From Sphingopyxis sp. PAMC25046 (lineage in GTDB: Bacteria; Pseudomonadota; Alphaproteobacteria; Sphingomonadales; Sphingomonadaceae): DNA of 64,000 nt. The notes under the pieces were generated by a model, which was given only the letters and a program-made list of their open reading frames with translations, had not been told where the DNA came from and did not search any database. This document shows positions 35,760 to 43,610 of the stretch, in pieces (the stretch's first letter is position 1; each line of letters opens with the position of its first letter). Made by a program: the position numbers and the translations under genes. The stretch lies in assembly GCF_004795895.1 (NCBI RefSeq), contig NZ_CP039250.1:2108001-2172000 (forward strand), given 5' to 3'.

Positions 35760-37055
35760 TCAGGCCGCTCTGTGCAGGCGGCTGCCGTTCGCACCGCTCG
35801 GCTGGTCGAGCCACAGGCCGCGGGTGTCATAAACGATCTTGTCGCCGCGTTCCTCGATCGGGATCGACTTGAAGAGGTCGTGATCGACGAGGACGATCAG
35901 CAGGTCACAACCCGCCAGCGCGCTGTCGAGGTCGATCAGTTCGGCCCCGGTGCCCGCGAATTCCATCGGCAGGCCACGCGCATAGGGTTCGACGATCTCG
36001 ATCTGCTTGCCGAAGCGACGCGCGAGCGCGGCGGCGACCTCGACCGCGGGGCTTTCGCGGAAATCGTCGATATTGGGCTTGAAGGCGAGGCCGAGGCAGG
36101 CAACGCGCGCGCCGGGATGCTGCGACACCAGCATTTCGGCGGCGCCGATGACATGCGCGGTCTTGGCAAGATTGACCTCGCGCGCGGTGCGGATCAGGCG
36201 GCTGTGCTCGGGCGCGCCATGGACGAGGAACCATGGATCGACTGCGATGCAATGGCCGCCGACGCCGGGGCCCGGCTGAAGGATGTTGACGCGCGGGTGA
36301 CGGTTGGCAAGGCGGATCACCTCCCACACGTCGACCCCCATATGCTCGGCCATCATCGAAAGTTCGTTGGCGAAGGCGATGTTGACGTCGCGATAGCTGT
36401 TTTCGACCAGCTTCACCATTTCGGCGGCGCGCGCCGAGGTGGTGACGCAGGCGCCGCGCACGAACTGGCGGTAGAAGGTCATCGCGCGACGCGCGCAGCG
36501 CGGGGTGATGCCGCCGATGCAGCGGTCGTTGTCGACGAGCTCGACAAGGATGCGGCCCGGAAGGACGCGCTCGGGGCAATAAGCGACGAAGATGTCGGCG
36601 GCGCCCGAGCAAGCGCCCGGCACCTTGAGGTCGGGGCGGAGCTCGGCGAGCAGCGCGGCGACCTTTTCGGTCGTGCCGACGGGCGAGGTCGATTCGAGGA
36701 TGACGAGATTGCCCGGCTGGAGCCGGGGCGCGATCGCGCGCGCGGCCGAAAGAACGTGGCCGATGTCGGGGCGATGTTCCTCGTCGTGCGGCGTCGGCAC
36801 GGCGATGACGAATACGTCGGCGGGAGCGACTTCGGTCGAGGCGGTGAGCGCGCCGCGCGACACGACGCCCTGGACGAGCCCGTCGAGATCGACTTCCTCG
36901 ATGTGCACCTTGCCGTTGTTGACGGTGTCGACGACATGCTGGCTGACATCGACGCCGGTGACCTTGTTGCCCGAGCGCGCGATCAGCGCGGCGGTGGGCA
37001 GGCCGATATAGCCGAGGCCGAGGACGGTGACCGTCTGTTCGCTATCAATGGGCAC
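35760..37055 (-). CDS. wecC: UDP-N-acetyl-D-mannosamine dehydrogenase
   Basis: The enzyme oxidises UDP-ManNAc twice with NAD to UDP-ManNAcA. The N-terminal Rossmann motif VTVLGLGYIGLPTAALIARS, the central GPGVGGHCIAVDPWFL segment with its active-site-type residues and the C-terminal LGLAFKPNIDDFRESPA are all characteristic. Start: a GTG at 37055 overlapping the end of wecB by 11 bases, with GGAG upstream. Length is 431 residues. Together with the upstream epimerase it makes UDP-ManNAcA, a common acidic sugar of surface polysaccharides. Confidence 0.93.
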   Translation of the reverse strand: MPIDSEQTVTVLGLGYIGLPTAALIARSGNKVTGVDVSQHVVDTVNNGKVHIEEVDLDGLVQGVVSRGALTASTEVAPADVFVIAVPTPHDEEHRPDIGHVLSAARAIAPRLQPGNLVILESTSPVGTTEKVAALLAELRPDLKVPGACSGAADIFVAYCPERVLPGRILVELVDNDRCIGGITPRCARRAMTFYRQFVRGACVTTSARAAEMVKLVENSYRDVNIAFANELSMMAEHMGVDVWEVIRLANRHPRVNILQPGPGVGGHCIAVDPWFLVHGAPEHSRLIRTAREVNLAKTAHVIGAAEMLVSQHPGARVACLGLAFKPNIDDFRESPAVEVAAALARRFGKQIEIVEPYARGLPMEFAGTGAELIDLDSALAGCDLLIVLVDHDLFKSIPIEERGDKIVYDTRGLWLDQPSGANGSRLHRAA

Positions 37056-38160
37056 GCGCAACAATCTCCGATATTCGTTCCGCCGCGCGGCCATCCCCGA
37101 AGGGATTATGGGCGCGCGCCATGGCATTATAGGCGGTTTCATCGTCCAAAAGGCTGAAAATTTCAGAAACGATGCGATTTTTGTCGGTGCCGACGAGCCG
37201 CGCGGTGCCCGCTGCGATGCCCTCGGGGCGCTCGGTCGTCTCGCGCATCACGAGAACCGGTTTGCCGAGCGAGGGCGCTTCCTCCTGCACCCCGCCGCTG
37301 TCGGTGAGGACCAGACTGCACATCCCGAGCAGCCGGACGAAATGCGGATAGTCGAGGGGATCGATCAGCGCGACATTGGCGAGATTGCCGAGGATTGGCT
37401 CCATAGCGCTGCGTACATGCGGGTTGGGATGGACCGGAAAAACGACCGCGACATCGTCGCGCGCGGCGATCCCGGCGATCGCCTCGGCGATGGCTTTCAT
37501 GCCCTCGCCGAAATTCTCGCGGCGGTGCGAGGTGACCGCGATGATCCGCCGGCCCGTAAAACGCGCGGCCAGGGGATCGAGACCCGCGGCGAGCGAAGGC
37601 TCGTCGTCGATCCGTGCTTTCGTCGCGAGCAGCGCGTCGATCACGGTGTTGCCGGTGATGTGGATTCGCTCCGCAGGCACATTTTCGGCGCGCAAGGCGG
37701 CGGCCGCCGTTTCGGTTGGCGCGAAATGCAGATCGGCGACCGCGCCCGCCACCTTGCGGTTCACCTCCTCGGGCCAGGGATGATAGATATTGCCGCTGCG
37801 CAGTCCCGCCTCGACATGACCCACGGGAATCTTGCGGAAATAGGCGGCGAGCGTCGCCGCCATCGTTGTCAGCGTGTCGCCGTGGACGAGGATACGGTCG
37901 GGCGTTTCGCGATCGAACGTCTCGCCGAGGCTGGTGACGAGTTTAGCGAGCAACGCGTCGAGCGACTGGTTGGGGGTCATCACGTCGAGGTCGACCTCGG
38001 GCGTGATGCGTGCAATTTCGAGAACCTGATCGAGCATTTCGCGATGCTGTGCGGTCACGCAGACGCGCACGTCGATCGCATCATGTCCCTGTAGAGCATG
38101 AACGACGGGAAACATCTTGATCGCTTCGGGGCGCGTACCGAAGACCGCCATCACTTTCAT
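37045..38160 (-). CDS. wecB: UDP-N-acetylglucosamine 2-epimerase (non-hydrolysing)
   Basis: The enzyme converts UDP-GlcNAc to UDP-ManNAc. The 371-residue protein has the start MKVMAVFGTRPEAIKMFPVV, the HGDTLTTMA segment, GHVEAGLRSGN, and in the second half HRRENFGEG and LTDSGGVQEEAPSLGKPVLV, all family landmarks. It overlaps wecC, its partner. It is divergent from the phosphatase gene at 38417 with 256 bp between them, which must hold both promoters; I see no clear boxes there. Confidence 0.96.
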   Translation of the reverse strand: MKVMAVFGTRPEAIKMFPVVHALQGHDAIDVRVCVTAQHREMLDQVLEIARITPEVDLDVMTPNQSLDALLAKLVTSLGETFDRETPDRILVHGDTLTTMAATLAAYFRKIPVGHVEAGLRSGNIYHPWPEEVNRKVAGAVADLHFAPTETAAAALRAENVPAERIHITGNTVIDALLATKARIDDEPSLAAGLDPLAARFTGRRIIAVTSHRRENFGEGMKAIAEAIAGIAARDDVAVVFPVHPNPHVRSAMEPILGNLANVALIDPLDYPHFVRLLGMCSLVLTDSGGVQEEAPSLGKPVLVMRETTERPEGIAAGTARLVGTDKNRIVSEIFSLLDDETAYNAMARAHNPFGDGRAAERISEIVARAH

Positions 38161-38416
38161 CTATCGATCCTCTGGCATTGGTCGCCCCCCGCAAACGGGC
38201 AATGGCCGGGTGGCTAATGCTTGATTAAGCAGCAAAGATTGCGACACCCTTAAACCACCCCGTTCGCCGCATAAAGCGATCCGGCAGACCGAGTGCAACA
38301 TCTGCCTCGCCAAGCCGTTATTGTCTCTTGCCGGCCGGGAGGCTAGGGGCGCTGGGCGCCTGATGGCCCGGCTCGCCCGCGTCGCCAGCGAAATTATTTG
38401 GAAGTTGGACCTTTTG

Positions 38417-39208
38417 ATGTTCTGGAAGCGCAAGAGCAAGCCCGATCCCTCCGCGCGGGACAGCTTTGCCATCCCTGCGGGGCAACGCGTCTATGCGATC
38501 GGCGACATTCATGGACGCGACGATCTTTTTTCGGAGCTCGTCGACCTGATCCGCGCCGATAATATGACGCGCGGTCCTGCGCGGGTGACACTGATACTCC
38601 TTGGCGACCTGGTGGACCGCGGTCCGCAATCCGCCGAGGTCGTCGAGCGGGCGATCCGCCTGCGCGAAGAGTTCGAGGATTTGCGTTTGCTGATCGGCAA
38701 TCACGAGGAATGTTTTCTGGCGGCGCTGACCGGCGATGTCCGCCGTTTGCGCTATTTCATGCGGATAGGTGGCGACGCCACCGTCGCCAGCTATTGGAAC
38801 GACGATCTGAGCCTCACGTCCGCGAGCTTCGAGGAGGTGGCCGAGCGTCTTCCCGCGATGGTGCCTGCGGCGCATGTCGATTTCCTGGGCCAGGGCGAAG
38901 ACATCATCACGATCGGCGACTATGTTTTCGTCCACGCCGGCATCCGCCCTGGCGTAGCTCTGGAACGGCAATCGCTCGCCGACCTGCGCTGGATCCGGGA
39001 AGATTTCCTGCAGGATGAACGCGATCACGGGGTTATGGTCGTCCATGGGCATACGATCCGCGACGAAATCGACGAATGCCCGAACCGCATCGGTATCGAT
39101 ACGGGCGCCTATCAATCAGGCGTTTTGACGGCGATCGTCCTCGAGGGGACGGCAAGATGCTATCTGAGGACCAAGGGGGTTTCGGTGTCCGGCCTCGCGG
39201 CGGCATAG
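38417..39208 (+). CDS. PPP-family serine/threonine phosphatase-like metallophosphoesterase
   Basis: The 263-residue protein shows the phosphoesterase motifs in order: VYAIGDIHGRDDLF (about residue 25-38), LLGDLVDRGPQSAEV (about 62-76), LIGNHEECF (about 95) and VHGHTIRDE in the C-terminal part, coordinating two metals. Homologues (PrpA/PphA type) dephosphorylate proteins. It begins the plus-strand half of the polysaccharide locus, so it could act on phosphorylated proteins such as the BY-kinase, but PPP enzymes prefer Ser/Thr and that link is speculative. The ATG at 38417 lacks a strong ribosome-binding site. Confidence 0.88.
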   Translation: MFWKRKSKPDPSARDSFAIPAGQRVYAIGDIHGRDDLFSELVDLIRADNMTRGPARVTLILLGDLVDRGPQSAEVVERAIRLREEFEDLRLLIGNHEECFLAALTGDVRRLRYFMRIGGDATVASYWNDDLSLTSASFEEVAERLPAMVPAAHVDFLGQGEDIITIGDYVFVHAGIRPGVALERQSLADLRWIREDFLQDERDHGVMVVHGHTIRDEIDECPNRIGIDTGAYQSGVLTAIVLEGTARCYLRTKGVSVSGLAAA

Positions 39209-39411
39209 CCAAAGAGGGTGCCTTTGGCTGATATTGATCTCGGCCTAAAGGCTTCCCCATAACCCGGCCTTTGCCGTTGCGTGACCCTCTCTCTCCCTAT
39301 ATCGACGGGGATTGCGCCTTCTCCTTCGGGATGAAGTTGATAAGGGTTGGCTTTGGCAACGCGGAATGCCCTCATCATTAAGACCAATTCTGCGAAAGTT
39401 GGACAGCTTCC

Positions 39412-41382
39412 ATGACGATTCGGCCTCGATCCGATGACTTTTCCACCTTTATCATCATGTCGATCGTTGCGGGATTGCGGCGGCTGGCCGACCTCCCGCG
39501 TCCGCTACGCCGCCTGATCGCGCTGGCCATGGACCTGGTGCTCTGCCTGATTTCGGTCTGGCTGGCGTTTTCCATCCGTCTTGGTGAGTGGGATCTTGTC
39601 AGCCCCGCAGTCGGGATCGTTCTGGCGACGGTCATTCCATCCTGGCTGATCGCCGCCCGCTGGTGCAGCATCTATAGATCGATCATCCGCTTCGCAGGCG
39701 GCAGGACGATGATGGACCTCGCGGCCGCTTGCCTGCTTGTCTCGCTGCCAATGATCACGATATTCATGTTCATCGGGATTGCCGGGGTGCCGCGGACAAT
39801 CGGGGTGCTGCAGCCGATGATCTTCCTGCTTTTGCTTGCCCTCAGCCGCATCGCGATCCGTTATGCGCTGGTCGACATTCTGCATGTCGCCCGGCAGGCG
39901 CGCGGTCAGCGTGTGGCGATTTATGGGGCCGGGCGGGCAGGGCAGCAACTCGCGTTCGCGATCCGGCAGGACGGCCAAGTGGCGCTCGCAGGCTATCTCG
40001 ACGACGACCCGAGCGTCGAAGGGCACCGGATCGATGGCGTCCGGATTTACGGCACAGGCGATATCGGCCGCGTGATCGGCGAGTTGGCGCTCGACGAAAT
40101 ACTTTTGGCGTTGCCGAGCGTACCTCGTTCGCGGCGATTGCAGATCGTCGAACAGCTGAAGCCCCATTCGGTGCGTGTCCGTTCGCTCCCCAGCATGGCG
40201 AGCATCCTGGACGGCAAGGTTTCGGTCCGGGATTTGCGCGATGTCCAGGTCGAGGAGCTGCTTGGCCGAGACGCCGTCCCGCCGGACGAATTCTTGTTAA
40301 AGGGTGCCATCGAGGACAAAGTCGTACTGGTTTCGGGTGCCGGGGGCTCGATCGGGTCGGAATTGTGCCGGCAGATCCTTGCGCGCCGCCCGCGCCGCCT
40401 GATCCTCGTCGAACAGTCGGAGTTCGCGCTCTACACGATTCATACCGAACTCGAAGAAAGCGTCGCGGCGGATGACGGGGCCGAGATTGTCGCAGAGCTC
40501 GCCGATATTTCGGAGCCGTTGGTGGCGGCGCGCATCATGGACCGCCACCTGCCGCAAACGGTGTTTCATGCGGCCGCCTACAAGCATGTGCCGCTGGTCG
40601 AGGCGAACCCGATCTCAGGTCTTCGCAACAATGTATTCGGCACTTATCGCTGCTGTATCGAAGCCGAACGGGTCGGCGCGTCTCGCTTCATTCTCGTCAG
40701 CACCGACAAGGCGGTGCGCCCGACCAACATCATGGGTGCCTCGAAGCGCATCTGCGAGCTGGTTCTGCAGGCGCGCGCCGATGTGAAAAGCGGCACCGTT
40801 TTTTCGATGGTGCGGTTCGGCAACGTGCTGGGTTCGAGCGGGTCCGTCGTGCCGCGTTTTCGGGCACAGATCGCTGCGGGAGGGCCCATCACGCTGACGC
40901 ATCGCGACGTCACGCGATTTTTCATGACGATCCCGGAGGCGGCCCAGCTGGTGATGCAGGCGGGTGCGATGGCGAAAGGGGGCGAGGTCTTCGTGCTCGA
41001 CATGGGTCAGCCCATTCGCATCTATGACCTCGCTTATTCGATGATCCAACTGTCGGGATGCACCGTTCGCGACGAAACCAGTCCCGATGGAGACATAGCG
41101 ATCGAGGAGGTCGGGCTTCGCCCCGGCGAAAAAATGTACGAAGAATTGTTGCTCGGCGACAATCCGTTGCCGACCGAACATAGTCGCATCATGCGCGCGC
41201 AGGAAGCGAAGCTCGGTTGGACCGAACTTGCGGTGCTGCTCGACGAACTGGAGCAGGCGCTCGACAGGGCGGATGTCGACAAGGCAATGGCGGTTGTTCG
41301 CCGCGCAGTTCCTGACTATGCGCAAACCGACCGCTCGACGGCTCCCGAACGGATCGGGAACTTGCGCGCTGCGGGCGCCTGA
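39412..41382 (+). CDS. FlaA1/WbpM-like membrane UDP-GlcNAc 4,6-dehydratase
   Basis: This is a 656-residue membrane enzyme of the polysaccharide CapD/WbpM family. It has four hydrophobic segments in the first 150 residues, a CoA-binding-like Rossmann domain (VAIYGAGRAGQQLAFAI, about 165) and a second SDR domain (VVLVSGAGGSIGSELCRQIL, about 302-322). TDKAVRPTNIMGASKR shows the M-x3-K form of the catalytic motif typical of this family (Met in place of the usual Tyr). The expected product is UDP-4-keto-6-deoxy-GlcNAc, a precursor of QuiNAc, FucNAc or bacillosamine. The stop is 16 bases before the next start. Confidence 0.93.
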   Translation: MTIRPRSDDFSTFIIMSIVAGLRRLADLPRPLRRLIALAMDLVLCLISVWLAFSIRLGEWDLVSPAVGIVLATVIPSWLIAARWCSIYRSIIRFAGGRTMMDLAAACLLVSLPMITIFMFIGIAGVPRTIGVLQPMIFLLLLALSRIAIRYALVDILHVARQARGQRVAIYGAGRAGQQLAFAIRQDGQVALAGYLDDDPSVEGHRIDGVRIYGTGDIGRVIGELALDEILLALPSVPRSRRLQIVEQLKPHSVRVRSLPSMASILDGKVSVRDLRDVQVEELLGRDAVPPDEFLLKGAIEDKVVLVSGAGGSIGSELCRQILARRPRRLILVEQSEFALYTIHTELEESVAADDGAEIVAELADISEPLVAARIMDRHLPQTVFHAAAYKHVPLVEANPISGLRNNVFGTYRCCIEAERVGASRFILVSTDKAVRPTNIMGASKRICELVLQARADVKSGTVFSMVRFGNVLGSSGSVVPRFRAQIAAGGPITLTHRDVTRFFMTIPEAAQLVMQAGAMAKGGEVFVLDMGQPIRIYDLAYSMIQLSGCTVRDETSPDGDIAIEEVGLRPGEKMYEELLLGDNPLPTEHSRIMRAQEAKLGWTELAVLLDELEQALDRADVDKAMAVVRRAVPDYAQTDRSTAPERIGNLRAAGA

Positions 41383-41398
41383 GCGAGTGCACGACTTT

Positions 41399-42814
41399 AT
41401 GCAGACTAGTTTCTTGAACAGGATTCGGGGCAGGGCCGGCGTTGACGGTCCGGGGCGCCCGGCATTTGTGATCGCGCTTGTCCTCTTGGGGGCAGCCTTT
41501 CTGATGGCGGGCAGCGGCCGCGACGATATCGTGTCCTTGCTGATCTGGCGCCCCTTGTCAGCGGTCCTGCTTTGCGTCGCGGCGGTCACCTGTGGCGGGG
41601 AGGCCTGGCGACGCGGGAAGCCGCTGCTGCTGTTCGCGCTGGCCGTCGTCCTGTTGCTGGTGCTGCATGTGATTCCGTTGCCGCCGGCCGTCTGGACGGC
41701 CTTGCCGGGACGCGAGGTCGTCACCGATGTTTACCGGGCGGCCGGAATGGAATTGCCCTGGCAGCCGCTGTCGATGGCGCAGGCGCGGACGTGGAATGCG
41801 CTTTTCTCCCTGATGGGGCCGGTCGCCCTTTTGATCGCCGCGCTGGCCCTCGACTTGCGGCGGCACCGGCAGCTATTGCAGTTCCTGATCGTCGTCGGCC
41901 TTTTGAGCGGCGTCATCGGCATGATCCAGGCGATAGGCCCGTCGAACGGCGCACTCTATTTCTACCGCATTACCAACAACGGCCTTGGGGTCGGGCTGTT
42001 CGCCAATCGCAACCATCAGGCGGCGCTGCTGGCCACGCTCTATCCGCTTCTTGCCGCCAATCTTTCGCTCTTCAAGGGGAAGCCGGATACGCTCTTCTTT
42101 CACAAGGCGATGACGCTGACGGGGGCGTGCCTTTTGCTTTCGTTCATCCTGATGACCGGATCGCGCGCCGGCATGGTGCTCGCCGTAGCCGGTTTGGTCT
42201 TCGCGTGGTGGGTCTATCGCGCGCCGGCCGCGCAGGGCCGCGTCGTCGGAATGCGCGGCAGGCACCGCTCCCGCCTTGTGGGGCTGGGGATAGCGACATT
42301 CCTGCTCGTCATAGGGCTGGTTGTTGCCGCGAACACGCCGGCGCTCGACCGCATTTTGGAGACCGATCCTGCGTCGGAACTCCGCTTCAGCGCCTTTCCG
42401 ATTCTCGCCGAAGCGACGGGGCGTTTCTTCCCGTTCGGCAGCGGTATCGGAACCTTTGTGGAAGTATATCAGATCTCTGAACCCGACAGATTGGTATCCC
42501 AATTCTATTTCAACCACGCGCACAACGATTATCTCGAATGGCTCCTTACCGGCGGCTTGCCGGCTCTCCTCCTGCTGTTGTGGGCAGCGTATATGGCGAG
42601 CGTCGCGTTCGCGTCGCTCTGGCGCCGTCGCGGCGCCGTCGCCGAGGAATCGGACTATGCGGCACAGATATTGGGCCGCGCGGGTTTCGCGGTCGTGGCA
42701 ATGCTTGCCCTCGCCAGTGTGACCGACTATCCGCTGCGAGTTCCGTCGCTCCTGCTTTATATTACGATCGCAGCGGTATGGTGCGCCAATGCTTATGGAT
42801 TTAATCGGAAGTGA
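41399..42814 (+). CDS. Wzy_C/O-antigen ligase family membrane protein
   Basis: This 471-residue protein has about eleven hydrophobic segments and the Wzy_C core near the C-terminus: FNHAHNDYLEWLLTGGLPAL, with the periplasmic loop before it (residues 270-370) containing GSGIGTFVEVYQ. Members are O-antigen ligases or polymerases of exopolysaccharides (ExoQ-like); the sequence does not decide. It sits between the dehydratase and the exporter gene, where a polymerase is common. The start at 41399 (ATG) is preferred; a GTG at 41387 is possible. Its stop overlaps the possible GTG start of the next gene. Confidence 0.85.
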   Translation: MQTSFLNRIRGRAGVDGPGRPAFVIALVLLGAAFLMAGSGRDDIVSLLIWRPLSAVLLCVAAVTCGGEAWRRGKPLLLFALAVVLLLVLHVIPLPPAVWTALPGREVVTDVYRAAGMELPWQPLSMAQARTWNALFSLMGPVALLIAALALDLRRHRQLLQFLIVVGLLSGVIGMIQAIGPSNGALYFYRITNNGLGVGLFANRNHQAALLATLYPLLAANLSLFKGKPDTLFFHKAMTLTGACLLLSFILMTGSRAGMVLAVAGLVFAWWVYRAPAAQGRVVGMRGRHRSRLVGLGIATFLLVIGLVVAANTPALDRILETDPASELRFSAFPILAEATGRFFPFGSGIGTFVEVYQISEPDRLVSQFYFNHAHNDYLEWLLTGGLPALLLLLWAAYMASVAFASLWRRRGAVAEESDYAAQILGRAGFAVVAMLALASVTDYPLRVPSLLLYITIAAVWCANAYGFNRK

Positions 42815-42822
42815 CTGGAATT

Positions 42823-43581
42823 ATGCGGCGTAATATTACGAAAACCGGCGTGAAAATGATTCCTCGCGTCACCGCGATCGCGCTTGCCGTGTTGCTTGCC
42901 GGCTGCGCGTCGGGTCTTGTAGGCCAAGGGCTGGGCGGTCCTTCGGTGACTCGCGTCGACATGTCCGAGCTCCCGGGGCCGCAGGGGCAGACCGGTGCCG
43001 ACCAGAATTACGACTATAAGGTCGGGCCGTTCGACAAGCTGATTGTCGACGTCATGGGTATCGAAGATCTTGCGGACCGGCGCGTTACGGTCGACGGCTC
43101 GGGCAATATTTCCCTGCCCATCGCCGGCGTTGTCCAGGTTTCCGGCCTGTCGCTGGGCGAGGCAACGAACCGGATCACCGAACAATTGCGCGCCGGTTAT
43201 GTCCGCAACCCGCGGGTCGCGGTTAACCTCGAACAGTCGGTGAGCAATTTCGTGACGGTCGACGGCGAAGTGGCTCAGCCGGGCAACTATCCGATCCTTC
43301 CCGGAATGACGTTGATGCGCGCCGTTGCAGCCGCGCGCGGGGCCACCGAATTCGCGCGCTTGCGCGAGGTCGTCATTCATCGCGAGGTGAACGGGCGCCA
43401 GATGATCGCACTCTATGATCTGGCGGCAGTACGCCGCGGCGCCTATGCCGACCCCGTGCTTTATCCCAACGACATCGTGGTGGTCGGCGATTCGCCGGGG
43501 CGCCGACTGTTCCAGCAGATCGTATCTGTTTCACCGCTGTTCGTATCGCCGCTGGTGGCGGTTCTGGACAACAACAACTGA
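42823..43581 (+). CDS. Polysaccharide export outer-membrane lipoprotein (Wza/GumB type)
   Basis: The protein begins with a lipoprotein signal (IPRVTAIALAVLLAGCAS; lipobox LAGC) and has the polysaccharide export domain (YDYKVGPFDKLIVDVMGIED, VDGSGNISLPIAGVVQVSGL) followed by a SLBB-type domain (VTVDGEVAQPGNYPILPGMT). It is 252 residues, smaller than E. coli Wza and like GumB/SpsD. It should form the outer-membrane channel for polymer export. The start is uncertain between GTG 42811, ATG 42823 and ATG 42856; the signal peptide is kept in all. It is followed by the Wzc-like gene. Confidence 0.93.
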   Translation: MRRNITKTGVKMIPRVTAIALAVLLAGCASGLVGQGLGGPSVTRVDMSELPGPQGQTGADQNYDYKVGPFDKLIVDVMGIEDLADRRVTVDGSGNISLPIAGVVQVSGLSLGEATNRITEQLRAGYVRNPRVAVNLEQSVSNFVTVDGEVAQPGNYPILPGMTLMRAVAAARGATEFARLREVVIHREVNGRQMIALYDLAAVRRGAYADPVLYPNDIVVVGDSPGRRLFQQIVSVSPLFVSPLVAVLDNNN

Positions 43582-43610
43582 TTTATAGAAATCGAGCGAG
43601 AAACTCCCTG

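Noticed and set aside
35772..37157. Plus-strand open frame of 461 codons opposite wecC
   Set aside because: It is exactly antisense to a dehydrogenase with all motifs, and the composition is that of a shadow frame.
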